Shown piece by piece: positions 1-12,210 of a stretch of 64,000 nt of DNA. The position numbers and the translations under genes are program-made. Location: assembly GCA_003993805.1 (NCBI GenBank), contig RSEF01000001.1, forward strand, positions 69,239,221 to 69,303,220, read 5' to 3'. The DNA comes from Himantopus leucocephalus (Eukaryota > Chordata > Aves > Charadriiformes > Recurvirostridae). The stretch's first letter is position 1. Every line of letters begins with the position of its first letter. Below the pieces are notes generated by a model. It did not search any database. It had not been told where the DNA came from and saw only the letters and a list, made by a program, of their open reading frames with translations.

Positions 1-3000
1 GATATGGCAGAACAATGACTCTGTAGAATTGAAACTGTAGAAAAATTATTAATATTTTCGAGGATGATCAGCATATGCTGCCACAGACTGAATATGAAAT
101 CATCACATTTTAATATGGGAAACCGATGAAGTCAAGCTTAAATAATACAAGTTATGCAAGCATATCTCTGCACACATATTAGAGACTGGTGGTTTTCAGT
201 GTGTGGAAGGTGGTATACATCCTGAAGAATACTTACTGTGCTGGACTGGCTGCTTTGCATGGACTTCAGTAAGGGTGACCTTTCATTTCAGACACTACGT
301 CCAGCTCACTTTAGAAAGAGCTAAGAAACTGCAACCAAGAAGCAAGCACCTCTCTGATAAAGACGGACCCACTGCCACAACTTCGACCAGCTCGAAGTTT
401 AACATGGAACAAAGAGTCGTTGCTCTCTGGTCTGGAAAGTGTTAGCAAATGGGCAAATATCGCACGGAAGCACAGACAGGCCTAATGACAGCCAGTTTCA
501 AGGTGCTTCCCAATCACTGCGGGAAAGAGATGCATGAAATATGGCTCTTATGGCTCTGTACTTGTTAAGAGTATAAAAAAGTTACTGACATAGAGAATAC
601 ACTACTGAAGGACAAACCACCAAGGAGAAACACTCCCTGTTTGGAATCAAGCTTACGCTAGTAAAGGGAGTGCCTTATGGCAATGTAGTCTGATGGCCAA
701 TTGCAATCAGAAATGTTTTAATTTAGTCCTTAAATTAATATTGTACCTTCCACCTGTGGCTTCTAGGGGGCTTTTGGTAGCTGGGGATTTCTGCACAGAA
801 GCTTCCCCTGAGACACCCCTAGGATGGGAGCTGCAAAAGGTGATGGCAAAGGGTTTGGCACTGTGCTCGCTGCAATGCTGCTGGAGGTGGGCTGGGAAGA
901 AGTCCTCGGCCAGGGAGAAGTGGTGTGTTACTGCTGCCCTTTTCCTCTATTTGAGTGAAGGGGGAGGCAAGCTTGGGTGCAGGGCTGGAGGCTAACAAAT
1001 GCTGAACCTATAGGAAATTACAGCATTAAGACTAAGGCTCTGTTATTAAGGAATATGTTTAAGCCTAAACGAGGTCTCCAAGCACAGGATGCCTGTCATC
1101 AGTACACGTGCTTGGCAAAATTTAGTGGTGTGGTTTCCAACCATACCTACAGCAGTTGTCACAGCCTTATTTGGAGGCACTGTCAGGCATGACTTTATTT
1201 TCATGGCCGTATTTTTCTCTCCATTAAATGATTACAGGTGCAATTCCTGATAAAGCCAGTAGAAATCATACCCAAATGTTTGGCAACAGAAACGTAGCCT
1301 GTTGTTCACTTGAAGCCAATGCAGCATTTTTCAAAGCCTTTTAATTGAACTCTAATCAGAAAGTTGCTGCTTGTGTTTTTAATAAGTTGACGGTAGACAG
1401 TTTTATTTTTAAGAAAAAACTCTTTTTTTTCCTTCAATAAAGTACAATGCTTCTGATATTGACTGAAGCAATGCATAAGTGAGGCAGATTGTGGTGAGAT
1501 TTTGTTTGAAGAGCATTGTCACTGTCCTTCCTGTCCTAACCGCGACCCTGTTTAAGTGTTCAACCTCCCCTGCGTGAAGACCACTAAGACAAATTATTGC
1601 AGTGATTTTGTCATACGAGCAAGTGCTTTAGGCTAATTTAGACCATCCGAATAATTTCTCGTTTTTCCTACATTTAAAGATATTTTGTATCTTACTTTGT
1701 CCTGTTGCTAATTATTTTAAAAGGGGCTTTGTAATAGAAAAGGAGATCTGTCACCGAACCAGTCATTTTTCTGGCACGCTGCACTGCGAGTAATGCAATT
1801 GCTTAAATAAAAATGGTGCAGCTTTAACATCATAATCTAATCACTCATTTCTTTGCCTTTCATTCTAATAATGTAAGACATAATGAACTCCTGGTAGATA
1901 TAGTAATACCACATAAGTATTTCTATAGGATTTATGTTGTCATTTAATATTACTTCAAAGAAAGCAGGACAAAACATAATTCTTACCCTTTTGCTCAGTT
2001 ACTCATTTTGTGATTTTTATATTCTTCCACTATCACTGAAAAGAAATGATCAGATTAACCATTTTAACAAGCATTTGCTAGTTGTGCATACATACCGTTC
2101 ATTTAAATGACTTGTGAAATCAAACACAGACTCTCAACTAATGGGGCCCAGTCTCTTTTCCCTGAATAATGACTTCAAGGAAGATCCACCTCCCTCTCAG
2201 GGAAAGAATGGATAGCTGGGAATGCTCGGGGGAATAAAAGGGTTTAAAGCACGGCACATGAAAGGCTGAGTAGAGGAGTCTTTGAAAATAAATGCAGGCT
2301 TCAACAAAAGATGAGAAAGAAAAGGGTACAGAGGGAGCAGCGGACTTCCCGTAGATATGGGCAGCGCATACAGAAGAGGTTGCTGAGGCAATGCATAATA
2401 CCCAGATCGAAGGGCGAATGCACCATAGGTGCGGGGCTGTAGGCAGAAAAAAATGCATTTTGATGAGGGGCACGGAATGTGCAGAGGCTGGCTGTGGCTA
2501 ATGGGAGAATGAAGAGATCTGAAAAGGAAGCCAGTCTGGAGAATGACACCAATTATCTTAAAATGAAGTGTTTATATTTCCCCTAGTATACGATGAGTGA
2601 TTCTTCACAATCACAAAATGATGAAGGTAAGAAAAAGAGAACTGAGGCCGATATTAATATTCTTAAAATGACAGAAATGATAACAACTCTCTTCCCTTTT
2701 CCCATGTCTCAGATTTAGATCTGACTGAAAATAAAAGGCACCTGATTTCTCATTGATCCAGAGTGAAACAAAAATCATAATATTGCCTCACAGTTACACA
2801 TCTTCTGTCTGGGTTGTTTGCATTTGGGTTGTAGCAAAGTCACAGCCGAAGGTTCTCTCAGAGCAGGACTGGAGTAGGCTGTAGCATTTCCAGTGAGTGT
2901 TTATATCCACTTCTCCAGACAACAAGCAAACATAGAAGTGATCAAAGAAAATGGTAAGTAAGTTGCTGGCTGCTATCTTCTTAAGCTAGCATCCTCTGAG

Positions 3001-3589
3001 TTCAAAAGACAAAAAAAAAAAAGTTAATTATTTTTAGCCTTTTTCTCAGTTTTTGTTACTGGTAAGCTGTTGATAGGTTAAACATGTAATTAAAAAGCAA
3101 GACAGCAGGACTTCAGTGAAGTAACAGATTTGAGCTGTTGTAGCTGAAAGAATGATTTGGCATAACATTGTTAATATTTTTAATTGTGTCAGAGCTAACA
3201 GCTTTATGGAGATGTGCTAAAAGACCATCACGGCCTGACAAATTTCCAATAATGTACATTCAGCCACCTCCAATTGTCCAAGTAGCAGCTGAGTCACAAG
3301 ACTTACTTGTGGATATTTGATATTACTCTTAATTTGAGATTACCTATTGGACTAGATCAGTCAGGGGGCTGTTCCGGTATTGTAATGGTAATGTTTTAAG
3401 CTCTGAAAGTTTGCAATGCACTAAAAATATCTTGTTTGAGCCGTTGGTCTGCAAGAGTATAAAAATGCCGCTCTCCTTCCATAATGCATTGTTGAGGCTC
3501 AAATATTGCAGTGTTTTCTGAATATAGGATAGAAATATTAAACTAATTTTAGTGAATGGGACTATGTTGACTGTGGCAGATAGACAGGG
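1..3589. other. Non-coding stretch, no gene recognised
   Basis: I see only short chance open frames here, none with a recognisable domain. The stretch at about 1,200-2,100 is AT-rich, with many homeodomain-like TAAT cores, and could include conserved regulatory sequence, but I cannot test that. No repeat family was recognised. Confidence 0.5.
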
Positions 3590-4375
3590 TAACCAGTGGC
3601 AGATATGAGACCTCCAGATGCTGAAGAGCATCATCAAGGCCTTCTTCTGTGAGGTGGTGCGGTATTTTCACCATCCTCACATGAGATTTCAGCCCATAGC
3701 CATGCCCAAGTGAGTGGCTGCCATCCTATAGCGTCTTGCAGCCTCTGACCTTTACTCCTTGGTCACTAATCCCTTTGTGGTGGGCAGGTCCACCCTGAGC
3801 AAAGAGATGATGAGGATTTCATGCTCCAAGTCTTCTGTATTCCAGCAGTGCTGTAGGTGACACTTGTGAAACTCTCCAAGCCTTTGGTCTCCTTATTTCC
3901 TCAATTGAGAAGGGACGCTTTGACACAATTCATATTTTCCTCCTGTTCACATCCTACTTCAGCTACAACTACGTGCATTGTAAGGCTTTGATCAACCTCT
4001 GAAGGAGATTTAAGGATTTCTCAGCAGATTTTGGTGCAGGCACTCATGGTGTGGCATTTTCTACAACTCCAGCCCCAGGCTCGGTGGGGATATGGCTACC
4101 TCCTTTCCAAAAGTGAAAGGTTCAGGGTGTTTATTTTTCTGTGGGCAATGTCATATACCCTATGTTCCCTGCCAGCAAGAGTGCATTTACAAGGTTTAAC
4201 TGTTCCTTTTCTGCACATAGGCTGGAAGTAGGATAAGCTTTCAGTCATCTTGCTACCAGATGATGAGCTTTGTGCAGCAAACAAACTTGGTGCCAGCACT
4301 CCCAATGACCTCCACTCATGGTTTTTTCTGACCTTGCACAAACTCCATGGGGATGCAGGTGAGCCCTTCCATCTG
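3590..4375 (+). mobile_element. PIF/Harbinger transposase relic (pseudogene)
   Basis: This is a decayed transposase of the PIF/Harbinger superfamily, which in intact elements cuts and pastes DNA with a DDE nuclease. Conceptual translation on the plus strand gives a chain of family-like blocks in the expected order and spacing, broken by stops and frameshifts. From 3,681 a block resembles the N-terminal helix-turn-helix region: a pattern like RLAxxDxYxxVxNxFxVGxST, seen here as RLAASDLYSLVTNPFVVGRST after a stop at 3,729. Around 3,913-3,930 a block resembles the IDGTHI motif, and the Asp (3,922-3,924) and His-Ile are kept. At about 3,974-4,060 is a region like LQALVDxxGRFxxxxxGxxxxxHD. At about 4,128-4,165 is GNVIYPM, resembling GDxAYPL. 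At about 4,215-4,258 is an AFxxL block like the family's ECAFGRLK. At about 4,323-4,371 is LHKLxxxxGEPF, resembling LHNxCExxGE. The span of about 240 codons between first and last blocks suits the family. In-frame stops at 3,711, 3,729 and elsewhere show it is dead. Assignment rests on motif memory. Confidence 0.8.
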
Positions 4376-5284
4376 GGTTGACCAGTGGAGACTGGTTCCC
4401 ATGGTGGCTGCATGCATGCCCCCCCCACTCTTCTCTGTGGGCACAGGGGTACCAAGAAAGCAGTACTGTCCTGGACGCTCTCTGCACTGTACGTGGGGGT
4501 ACACAGAGCAGAACAAAGTGAGGGTGATTAAACAGCAGTAGTTTCCCTACTAACAGATCTGCAAGAAGCAATCAGGAGAAAAAGCAGCAGGGGTGGGGAA
4601 GCTCAATAAAGGCTGTGAAGGCAGCAGCTATGCTTGATACAGAAACAGGGAGCTGGGCTGGTTAGGTCCTGGAAGAAGTGTAAGGAGTCCTCAAGCAAGG
4701 TAACCTTCCTTCCCACCCTTTCCTTTGTGGAGGGGCAAGAGCTTTTCCCCTGCTCCCATCTGCAATGGGCCATCGGCGCCCACGGGCCCCGCTTTTGCCA
4801 TGCCACTGCCCAAGTGGGACATGCGCAAAACGGACACTAGGCAAGGCTTGAAGGAAAGGCCTAGGACAGGTATGAGAAGAAGAGGTGCAGGTAACAGAAA
4901 CAGGCTGGCAAAAGCATTCAAATGATAAAACGTGTGACTGCCACAAACCTACAGCCGTCTCTGCTCAGTGAGGAGGAGGAGCTGGGCAGGGGCTCACTGT
5001 CTGGCCTCAGACAACGGTGTTATCATGACAAGTCCCCATGTGCAGCTCACCTGGACCCTGTCAATGAGCCAGGCGCTTGTACAGGATGGGGCTAGGTCAC
5101 GAGGTTTCTGATGCATGCAGTTCCTCTGCAGGAGACTTTTCCTACAGCTTATGGCTACAGTGCACTTCAAAACACAGTAGTCCCCCTGAGCAGCCTGGCA
5201 AAATCCACCGTGCCTCTACAGCTTTGAGAATAGTGCTGTAATCCCACCAGAAATCTCACAGCTCCCCTGTCCCCACCTGCTACT
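4376..5284. other. Probable interior of the Harbinger element, no motif seen
   Basis: This DNA lies between the transposase relic on the plus strand and the possible second gene on the minus strand. It is richer in G+C than the flanks and has a C-run near 4,419. Several short frames are open on both strands, but none has a recognisable domain. By position it may be the central part of one DNA transposon. No terminal inverted repeat was found. Confidence 0.3.
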
Positions 5285-5900
5285 TCAGAGATGGATGTAG
5301 ATGTAGAAATGGGGTAGACGTTTGCTTGGGTCAGAACTGGGGCTGATGACAGAGGAGGTGGCTGGCATCAGCTCTGTAGGGGAGGGAGCCGAAAATGTGT
5401 CCCTGGATGTGCCTTCCAAGGAGTCTGCTGTGGGACTTGGGTCCAGGGTGCCAAGAGTGATGTCTAAGGGCTGACATTCCTCTAGGATCTCCTACATAGG
5501 GACACTGAGATTTACGGTGTGGAAATCCAAGGCAGATGCTGGCTCAGTGGTGTGCTCTCTCCCAAAGACTTTCTCAAGCTCCCTGTACTGGGCACAGGCC
5601 TGACTGTTGATTGTAGGCACTGGTCTGCAAGACGACTATCTTCATCTTTGACTTTTTAACACAGCCTTGTTCACCACTTGTAGGTGACAACTGGTGGGAG
5701 TTTCTCAACCTTCTGAGATAGCCGCCGGCTTATCTTGCTCCTTGAGAAACTCCTCTTTCTCTCATGGCACAGGTTCATGGGAAATGTCATATCTTTGGGG
5801 CTGCAGGCTGCAGTTACCCGAATTTTTTGGCAGGTGGAAGAGGGAGCTTCCAGTGTGGTAGAGAAGAGTGGAAGTGTGGAGAAGAGGTAATACAAAAAGG
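5285..5900 (-). mobile_element. Possible second Harbinger gene (Myb/SANT-like accessory protein), decayed
   Basis: PIF/Harbinger elements normally carry a second gene for a Myb/SANT-like DNA-binding protein that helps bring the transposase to DNA. On the minus strand, a frame of about 69 codons runs down to a TGA at 5,285-5,287. It is rich in Ser, Thr, Pro, Asp and Glu, as the C-terminal half of these accessory proteins usually is. Just upstream in a shifted frame (about 5,500-5,640, minus strand) is a stretch with a Tyr-x-Glu-Leu-Glu segment that resembles the end of the SANT-like domain. A further frame, open to about 5,895, is rich in Lys, Arg and Ser. The link to the transposase 0.9 kb away is inference from position and composition. 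It could be an unrelated chance frame. Confidence 0.35.
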
Positions 5901-8900
5901 AGGATAACGAAAGACAGCAAGGCAGTTCAACAACAGAAGGCAGGAAAGATGAGAAGGGAAAGGTTTCAGATATGAAGTCTGTTTGAATGAGGATAAAGCA
6001 GCAGATAAGCAGACACTGTTAAAGCAGTTGAGAACTGGCAGTTGACAGATAATAGGAAAATATATGCAGTACTTGACTCTGCAACCTTCTTCAGGCCACT
6101 CTTCAGGGTCTGAAAGCCTTCTGGGAATGCATGTACCTTAGCTACATGCTGAAGGTCCTTGTAGTGGAAAGTCCACACAAGGACTTAGGACCCACTACTC
6201 CACTGAGTGTTGGAGTGTGGTGGAGCAGAGCTCCTGGTTTGGTTTCATCCAACAGGAATCTATTTTGTGCACAACAGCACCACTTTGAGAAACCAACTAA
6301 CATGTGACAAGTGGGGACAGTCTGGGGATTTGCTTCAAAGCTACTCTATGCCTATGAACCAAATAACTAAGATAGACAGAACAGTTGTGACTTAAAAGTA
6401 TAAGAATATGCCTGTTCATGACCATGATCAAGTATTTTTATCAGATGCTCTATTATTATTATTTTTTCCTTGAGGTTTTTATTTAAAGGTATATGTTTGA
6501 AAAGAAATTATATGATTACTGCTTATTGTTTCTGGCTTCTCTGCAAAATGGAGAAAACTAAAATGAACATTTTCTGCACAGGACAGCTTTATGATAACAC
6601 AAAGAACTCTGCTCACACTTTGCTTTTCTGCCATGCTGTAAATATTTCAAACCCAGATAAGTTTGTGTAGTAGCTGACAGATATATTGATTTTGCAAGTA
6701 TAAATCTTTGAACAATGTCACTTGTGTTTTTTTTTTTTAAAAAAGACCAAATAAATTGAAAGATCTGCAACCCTGAGGAAGGGAGGAAATAGTAACCATC
6801 TGTGAAACTCGATTTCTGTATTTGCACCACAATAGTGAATTATTTGCATGTCTATTGCCTGAAGGTTAACCTCTGTTGATTTCCTAAACCCTAAAGAATA
6901 GGGTCTGAGCCTTCAACTTTGCAGATGTCTGCAGCTCTGCAGAACTGATATTGATAAGCTCTACCATCTTGAAAATAAGGCCTTTTGTAGCTTTCATAAA
7001 AGTAATTTTCTTTCCTGTTCTAGTTTTGCTATGTTTAGCTTGTGGTGGAGTATCTCAAACACTGGCCACATGGGCTAGAACCACACTTCTCCTCCTTTGC
7101 TCTGCACCTGCGTCCTATGCACCAGCTGTGGTCTGGAAGTCATGTGACTGTTTTGGATGAGAGTCAGGGGTTATCAACAGTGGTGGAGAGCCACTCTTCT
7201 GCCTCTCTAGCTCCCAGACTGGCCTGAATCCCAGAATCCCTGAGCACACACAATTGATTTTGTTTCTGTTGGGCGCCTATCCATGTAGCTGTGCCTTTGT
7301 TAATGAAACTCCATCTTCATGAAGACTTTAGACACCTCCTACGGTAGAAGATGTCCTTTTACTCATCAGGTGTTTTCACCATTAGTCATGCAGTAGAAGT
7401 AAGCAGGGCAGACTTGGTTTAGTTCAATCTGTGATGCAGCATTCAGGAAACCCCAGAATGCAGCAATGGTATCCTCTGTTGGTAATAATCAGGAAGTCAG
7501 TCTTTAAATTCAGTATTTGGATTGCCTGTTGGTGATTGCGTCTATCTCCTAGCACATTCGTAGAAATGAGACATGAGAAGGTGCAAAAGACATTAATGCA
7601 CCTCTCAGTGCAGAACCGTTGTCTCTGAATCTTAACCTAGCCTAGTTTTCGGTGCATTTCAAGATGTTCATAAGAAAATAGCACCAGTCTGGAGGGTTCA
7701 CTGTTAACAGATATTCTTTATTGCAATATTTCACTACATTTTTATGAGTTTCACTACATTTTTATAGCTTGTAAAGTCATTGGGCTAATAACAGGGCTGA
7801 CGAAGGCTGAGCACAGGGGGGAAAAAAGTGAACATGCAAGCCTATATGCTTCAGCTTTAACTCTGTTGCCCTGTACTATTCCACAGCTGAACCCTTTTGA
7901 AAGGCTTCTGAGGCTGCTCAATTATAGTGTAGTGTTTGTGATGTGGAATCTTATCCAGCAGGGAAAGAGATAAGACCACTACATTTATTTCACTTATTAC
8001 TTTGTAATGGGTCAATAGACTTCAAGAAGGTAGTTTTTCCAAGGTTGAGAGCATCCCAGAAATCCATTCCTCTGATGATTGTGACAGCTGGAAAAAGAGG
8101 GAGAACTATGCCCTGGAAAAATGACTGTAACACAGATGACAAAAGAAAAAAACCCTACGTGGTTGAAGACTGTGGGTTTGGATCTCTGTGTATGAACGCA
8201 GAATACAGCGTGACAGAGAACAGTGTCATTTGTAAAATATTCAAGGCATAGTCACCAAAGTCTAGACCAGTGTTGAATAAAAGCTATTAAATAACTGATT
8301 TGGGAAGGCAATTATACCCATGTAACATGCTTTTCTGGGGTTACTCTGAGCAGTAAGATCTACAGTCTGCTAGGTCTTCTCAAAGAGTTCAGTGTAAAAT
8401 AATATCTGGTCACACTTTTTTCCTAGTAAAGATAGGTTACAAAGTCATATCTGGCAAAGCGGTTTTCCTAAAGCTTATTCCTTTTGTAGTATGATGGTTT
8501 TCTGCACCTTTTTCCGAGAACTCAGAGCGGAACAAGACTAACCAGTAAACATAACTGTAGCAGAGATGTGGACAGCAGAGCAATGCCCTCGTAATAAAAA
8601 ATCGATAGGAGCAGAAGTTTTGTTAGGAAGCTCCCTGTTACGACAAGATGAGATGTGTTTTGGGGAACCTTTGGACCTTAGCTATGTTTATGCCACAGCT
8701 GTCACCAATGTGGCCGTGCTGTGCAGAAGTGCAATACCTGGTTGATAGAGCTGTGCTGGTAGAAAGCTTTAGTGTAATACCACTGCATCAGCAAAATTTC
8801 AAGAAGGATGCATATAGATATTCATGTGTCTGTGACACTCCACCACTTTATTGGACTAACGTCTTGGCCCTTCAGCTTCTCTCAGAAGCAGAAAACATGG

Positions 8901-9238
8901 GTGCCAAGAACGATTCTCGTTCGTAAGCAAGGGCGAGAGATGGAGGGCTATTGAACTGCAGTGAGTGAGGCAGTGGCTGGAAGAACGAAGGTCCTTAAAG
9001 GTATGGTTTGATGCCTCTTTTCCTCCATGAGTCAATGCCTTTCTCTATTCATGCTTCAGTGATTCTCTCTCCCACTAGGCTTAAATTCTGCATCTCAGCA
9101 GCCAAGAGGTACGGGTAATAAATCCTAAATTCAGACAAAAGGGGCTTAAGATCAGAAATCTCATCCTGCGGGACCAACTAAGAAGCAAAAGATGGAGAAG
9201 ATGGCTGAAGTCTGCCAAGAATCAGAGGAACACAGCAG
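5901..9238. other. Non-coding stretch
   Basis: No gene is recognised. Open frames are short and have no domain signature. A 20-bp tandem duplication lies at 7,729-7,768. About 8,790-8,905 vaguely recalls an old repeat seen in reptile genomes, but I could not confirm it. Confidence 0.45.
7729..7768. repeat. 20-bp tandem duplication, two copies
   Basis: The unit TTTCACTACATTTTTATGAG at 7,729-7,748 is repeated at 7,749-7,768 with only its last bases differing. This is a simple local duplication. Confidence 0.9.
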
Positions 9239-9300
9239 AGGGCCAGATCCTCGCTGGATTTGAGCGTATCAGCCTGGTAAGCTTCCAGTAAGGGTGCCCA
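9239..9300 (+). repeat. Possible MITE end (weak)
   Basis: The segment opens with GGGCCAGATCCTC, which I associate with the terminal inverted repeat of a short non-autonomous DNA transposon common in turtles and crocodilians. Only one half is visible and no opposite end was found, so the call is weak. Confidence 0.25.
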
Positions 9301-10558
9301 ACTGGGTCTGCGGCGCTGGTTTTGTGGTACAGTATCACTACTAAAGGGATTTTTACTACAGAACTCATCTCAAAATCAGACCAGTTTCCCAAGCTAATGC
9401 ATGGCAAGGCCTTGAAGACAAATAACAATGTATTTATACAGTGCATTTCTTTTTACCAGCAAACATGAAAAAAAGCACATTGATTCTAGATTGCAATGTC
9501 AGAGATACATGAAGAACATCTGTCATTATGACAGAATCATAAATCATCCCACTGAATTCCTGACGTGCCTTTTTTTCATTGGTAAAGTAGTTCTTTAAAA
9601 TGGGATATAATTAAGTTGCTTAGAGCCACATATTGTCAATTTTAAGCCTGTTATTTTTCTCACATGAAAAAACATCAGATGAAACATACCACTTTGTTTT
9701 TTTTTTTAAATGAAGCTATTTTGAAATAATGACCACTATATATCACAGCAATTCAGGGTGCTTCTAGGAATTGTCCCATGTGAAGAAATTATAAGGAAAA
9801 TAAACCTGTGAGTAAATGAAACAGTGCTGTAGGTGCACCAGCAAACCATCCTGATGTGCAAGAGAGATAAGTAGTAAGAGACCAGTATAGCTGCATCAGG
9901 AATTCTCCAGTGACCTGAATATCAAAAAGGAAATCCTACAAAGAATGAAAGCAAGGACATATAAGTGAGATGAGTAATAAAGCAGTAGCATAAACATCTA
10001 GGGATAAAACTAGGAAGCCTAAGTCACAAAATGAGTTACAACTTTCCTGGAGCATAAAACGGAAGAAAAAGATGTTCTATAAATACGAAGAAGTTAGAGG
10101 AAGAGAAGGGCAGAGGCACAAATAACAGATAGCCAGAGCAGAGTGAAATGTTTTATTATTTATTTTGCTTCATTCTTCATGTGCACATAAACATTAATGA
10201 TAGGTATTTAACAACACTATTTTTTTAACAAGGGGAAGGATATATGCCAGAATAGGGAAAAGACAAGTAAAAGAGTGTTTGAATAAATTAGACGTACGTA
10301 AGTCTCTAGAGCTTCCTGAAATTCACTTAATACATACTGGGCTCTCAATTTATCTCTCAGAGTTCCTGGAAGAGTGGGTAAGTCATCTGGGCCTGCAGCA
10401 ACTATGCAGCCTAAGGTGGAAATACACTCAGGATCACACTTCCCATTTTTGGTAATGATCAGAGATTTGGCATTACAATATACATTTTGCAAATTATTTT
10501 AAACAAACAACCCACTTGATTTAAAGACTTGATTTTCCTTAAATCTTGCCATCATGGC
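9301..10558. other. Non-coding stretch
   Basis: AT-rich sequence with no recognised gene or repeat. Minus-strand frames at 10,217-10,492 and 10,499-10,684 lack any domain; the second is an artefact of the neighbouring purine tract. Confidence 0.45.
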
Positions 10559-10656
10559 ACACGGAGGAGAGTAGAGGAGAGGAGCGGAGCAGCGAGGAGA
10601 GGAAAGGGAAGGGAAGGTAGGGAGGGGGAGAGGAAGGAGAGGCGAGGCGAGAAAAA
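10559..10656 (+). repeat. GA-rich purine tract
   Basis: About 95 bases are almost wholly A and G on the plus strand, with repeating GAGGA, GGGAA and GGCGA units. This is low-complexity DNA just upstream of an old CR1 copy. Such tracts can form triplex-type structures, but nothing here shows that one does. Confidence 0.85.
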
Positions 10657-10786
10657 AATTAATAAGGTTTCTTAAACATGGCATTCACAGCAGGCTTAGA
10701 TTTGGGCACTATTAAGAAGTTGTTGGCTGCAGCCCTGGTTTGCAGTGTTATAACCATTTCCGCTTTTAAAAATGGGAAATGAAGAA

Positions 10787-12210
10787 CCTAGGGAATTACA
10801 GAGTACTCTGCCTGACTTCAATACTGAGAAAGATAATGGGACAAATTATTCAGAATTAAATGCATACACACCATAAAATAATAAGGTGATAAGAAACAGC
10901 TGATGTGAGTTTGCCATACTAATCTAATTTCCTTCTTGAACAAGGCAACTGGTCCAATAGATGGAGCAAAGCAGTAGAAATGACCGTATATTGACCCAAG
11001 ATGTATCTTGACCTAAGTAAGGCTGTCCTCAAACCAGGACAATGACAGAATTGGAAATAATTATATACTTATACGCTTGGTAGATAACACCATGTAAAGA
11101 TTTGCAAAAAGTCCTCAAGGACAGAATTAGAATTCAAAAGTATCTCAATAGGTTCTGAAATCCGACATTAAAAATTTGAACAAAGACGACCGCAGAGGAC
11201 TGCATTTGGGAGGACAAAATCAAAGCACAACCACAGGATGCCACTGCAGATAAAGATCTAGTGATTAATGAGGGCCATGAATGAGTCAACAGTGTGATGC
11301 TGTTGAGGAAAAGAGATAAATGTAATTCTAGATTCTCTTGAATTTTCTGCTCGCAACATTATATGTAAGACAAGAGATAACTAGCGTTCTTCTTGGCACT
11401 GGTGAGGCCTCAGCTAAAACACTGTATTTTACTCTGAAGGACCATAATTTAAAAGTTGTAGATAAGCTGGAAACAATCCAGAGAAGATCAACAAGGACAA
11501 GAAGTTTTGAAAATGGGATCCATAAAGCAAGGTTGCAAGTTTTGCTTTTGTTTTAATCTAGAAAATATAAGGCTATTTGAGGTTCAACAGTCTTTAGGTA
11601 CACAAAGGTAATTATAGAGAGGGTAGTGATATGTTTTTTCATGACTACTAAAGATATGGGCACAATGTGAAGGAAACTTTTTTAGCTATACTATAATAGG
11701 TATTACATAACATGTAACTAGAAGAAAAGATTATCATTGGAATATATTACCCAAGAAGGTTGTAAAATCCCTGTCATTAACGTTTGTAGGTACAACTCAG
11801 AGGGACTGCCGTCTACAATCATCAAGACAATTTTGGTCTGTCTTTGAAGTTAGGAGATGGACTATGTGAATGTTTTGTAGTAGGTGGCTGAGAGCCCTGG
11901 AACCATGACAGAGTGTACAAGTTATTACAAGGCAATCCATAACAGTTTTCACTAAGAAAGCATTTGAAAATTCCATGTGTGGTCCTGGGCATATTCATTA
12001 GCCATTATGGAATATTGTACAGGTTGTTCTCTGGACTTTTTTTTTAAAAAAAAAACACTGTTTTCCTTTGATGTTGTGTTGTGGGTTTTCTTGGTTTGTT
12101 TTTATTTTACCTCAGGAAGGTTAGGTACAGCTTTGATTAAAAATATTGAGGAATAACAATACTACATAACCCCTTGAGATCCCATCCAAGTCTACATTTC
12201 TATGATTCAT
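10787..12210 (+). mobile_element. Ancient CR1 LINE copy, 3' part of ORF2 and 3' end
   Basis: This is a long decayed CR1 retrotransposon in the sense orientation. At about 10,787-10,850 is the stretch before the reverse-transcriptase core. At 11,003-11,029 the translation reads YLDLSKAV, matching the usual YLDFSKAFD of motif A with its catalytic Asp. At about 11,080-11,095 LVDNTM stands where the family has a FADDTK-like motif C, so the second catalytic Asp is lost. At about 11,385-11,500 the segment ending VVDKLETIQRRSTR matches the C-terminal part of ORF2. The element ends at 12,192-12,210 with TACATTTCTATGATTC, the typical CR1 3' end. About 200 bp seem to be missing after motif A, and about 290 bp of unrelated DNA (11,873-12,163) appears inserted near the 3' end. 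Its age suggests a subfamily older than modern bird CR1. Confidence 0.85.

Noticed and set aside
11028..11041. Exact copy of the LTR-end string CTCAAACCAGGACA
   Set aside because: It lies within an ancient CR1 reading where TGTCCTGG-type bases are expected, and the flanks on both sides continue as CR1. Chance resemblance is the simpler explanation.
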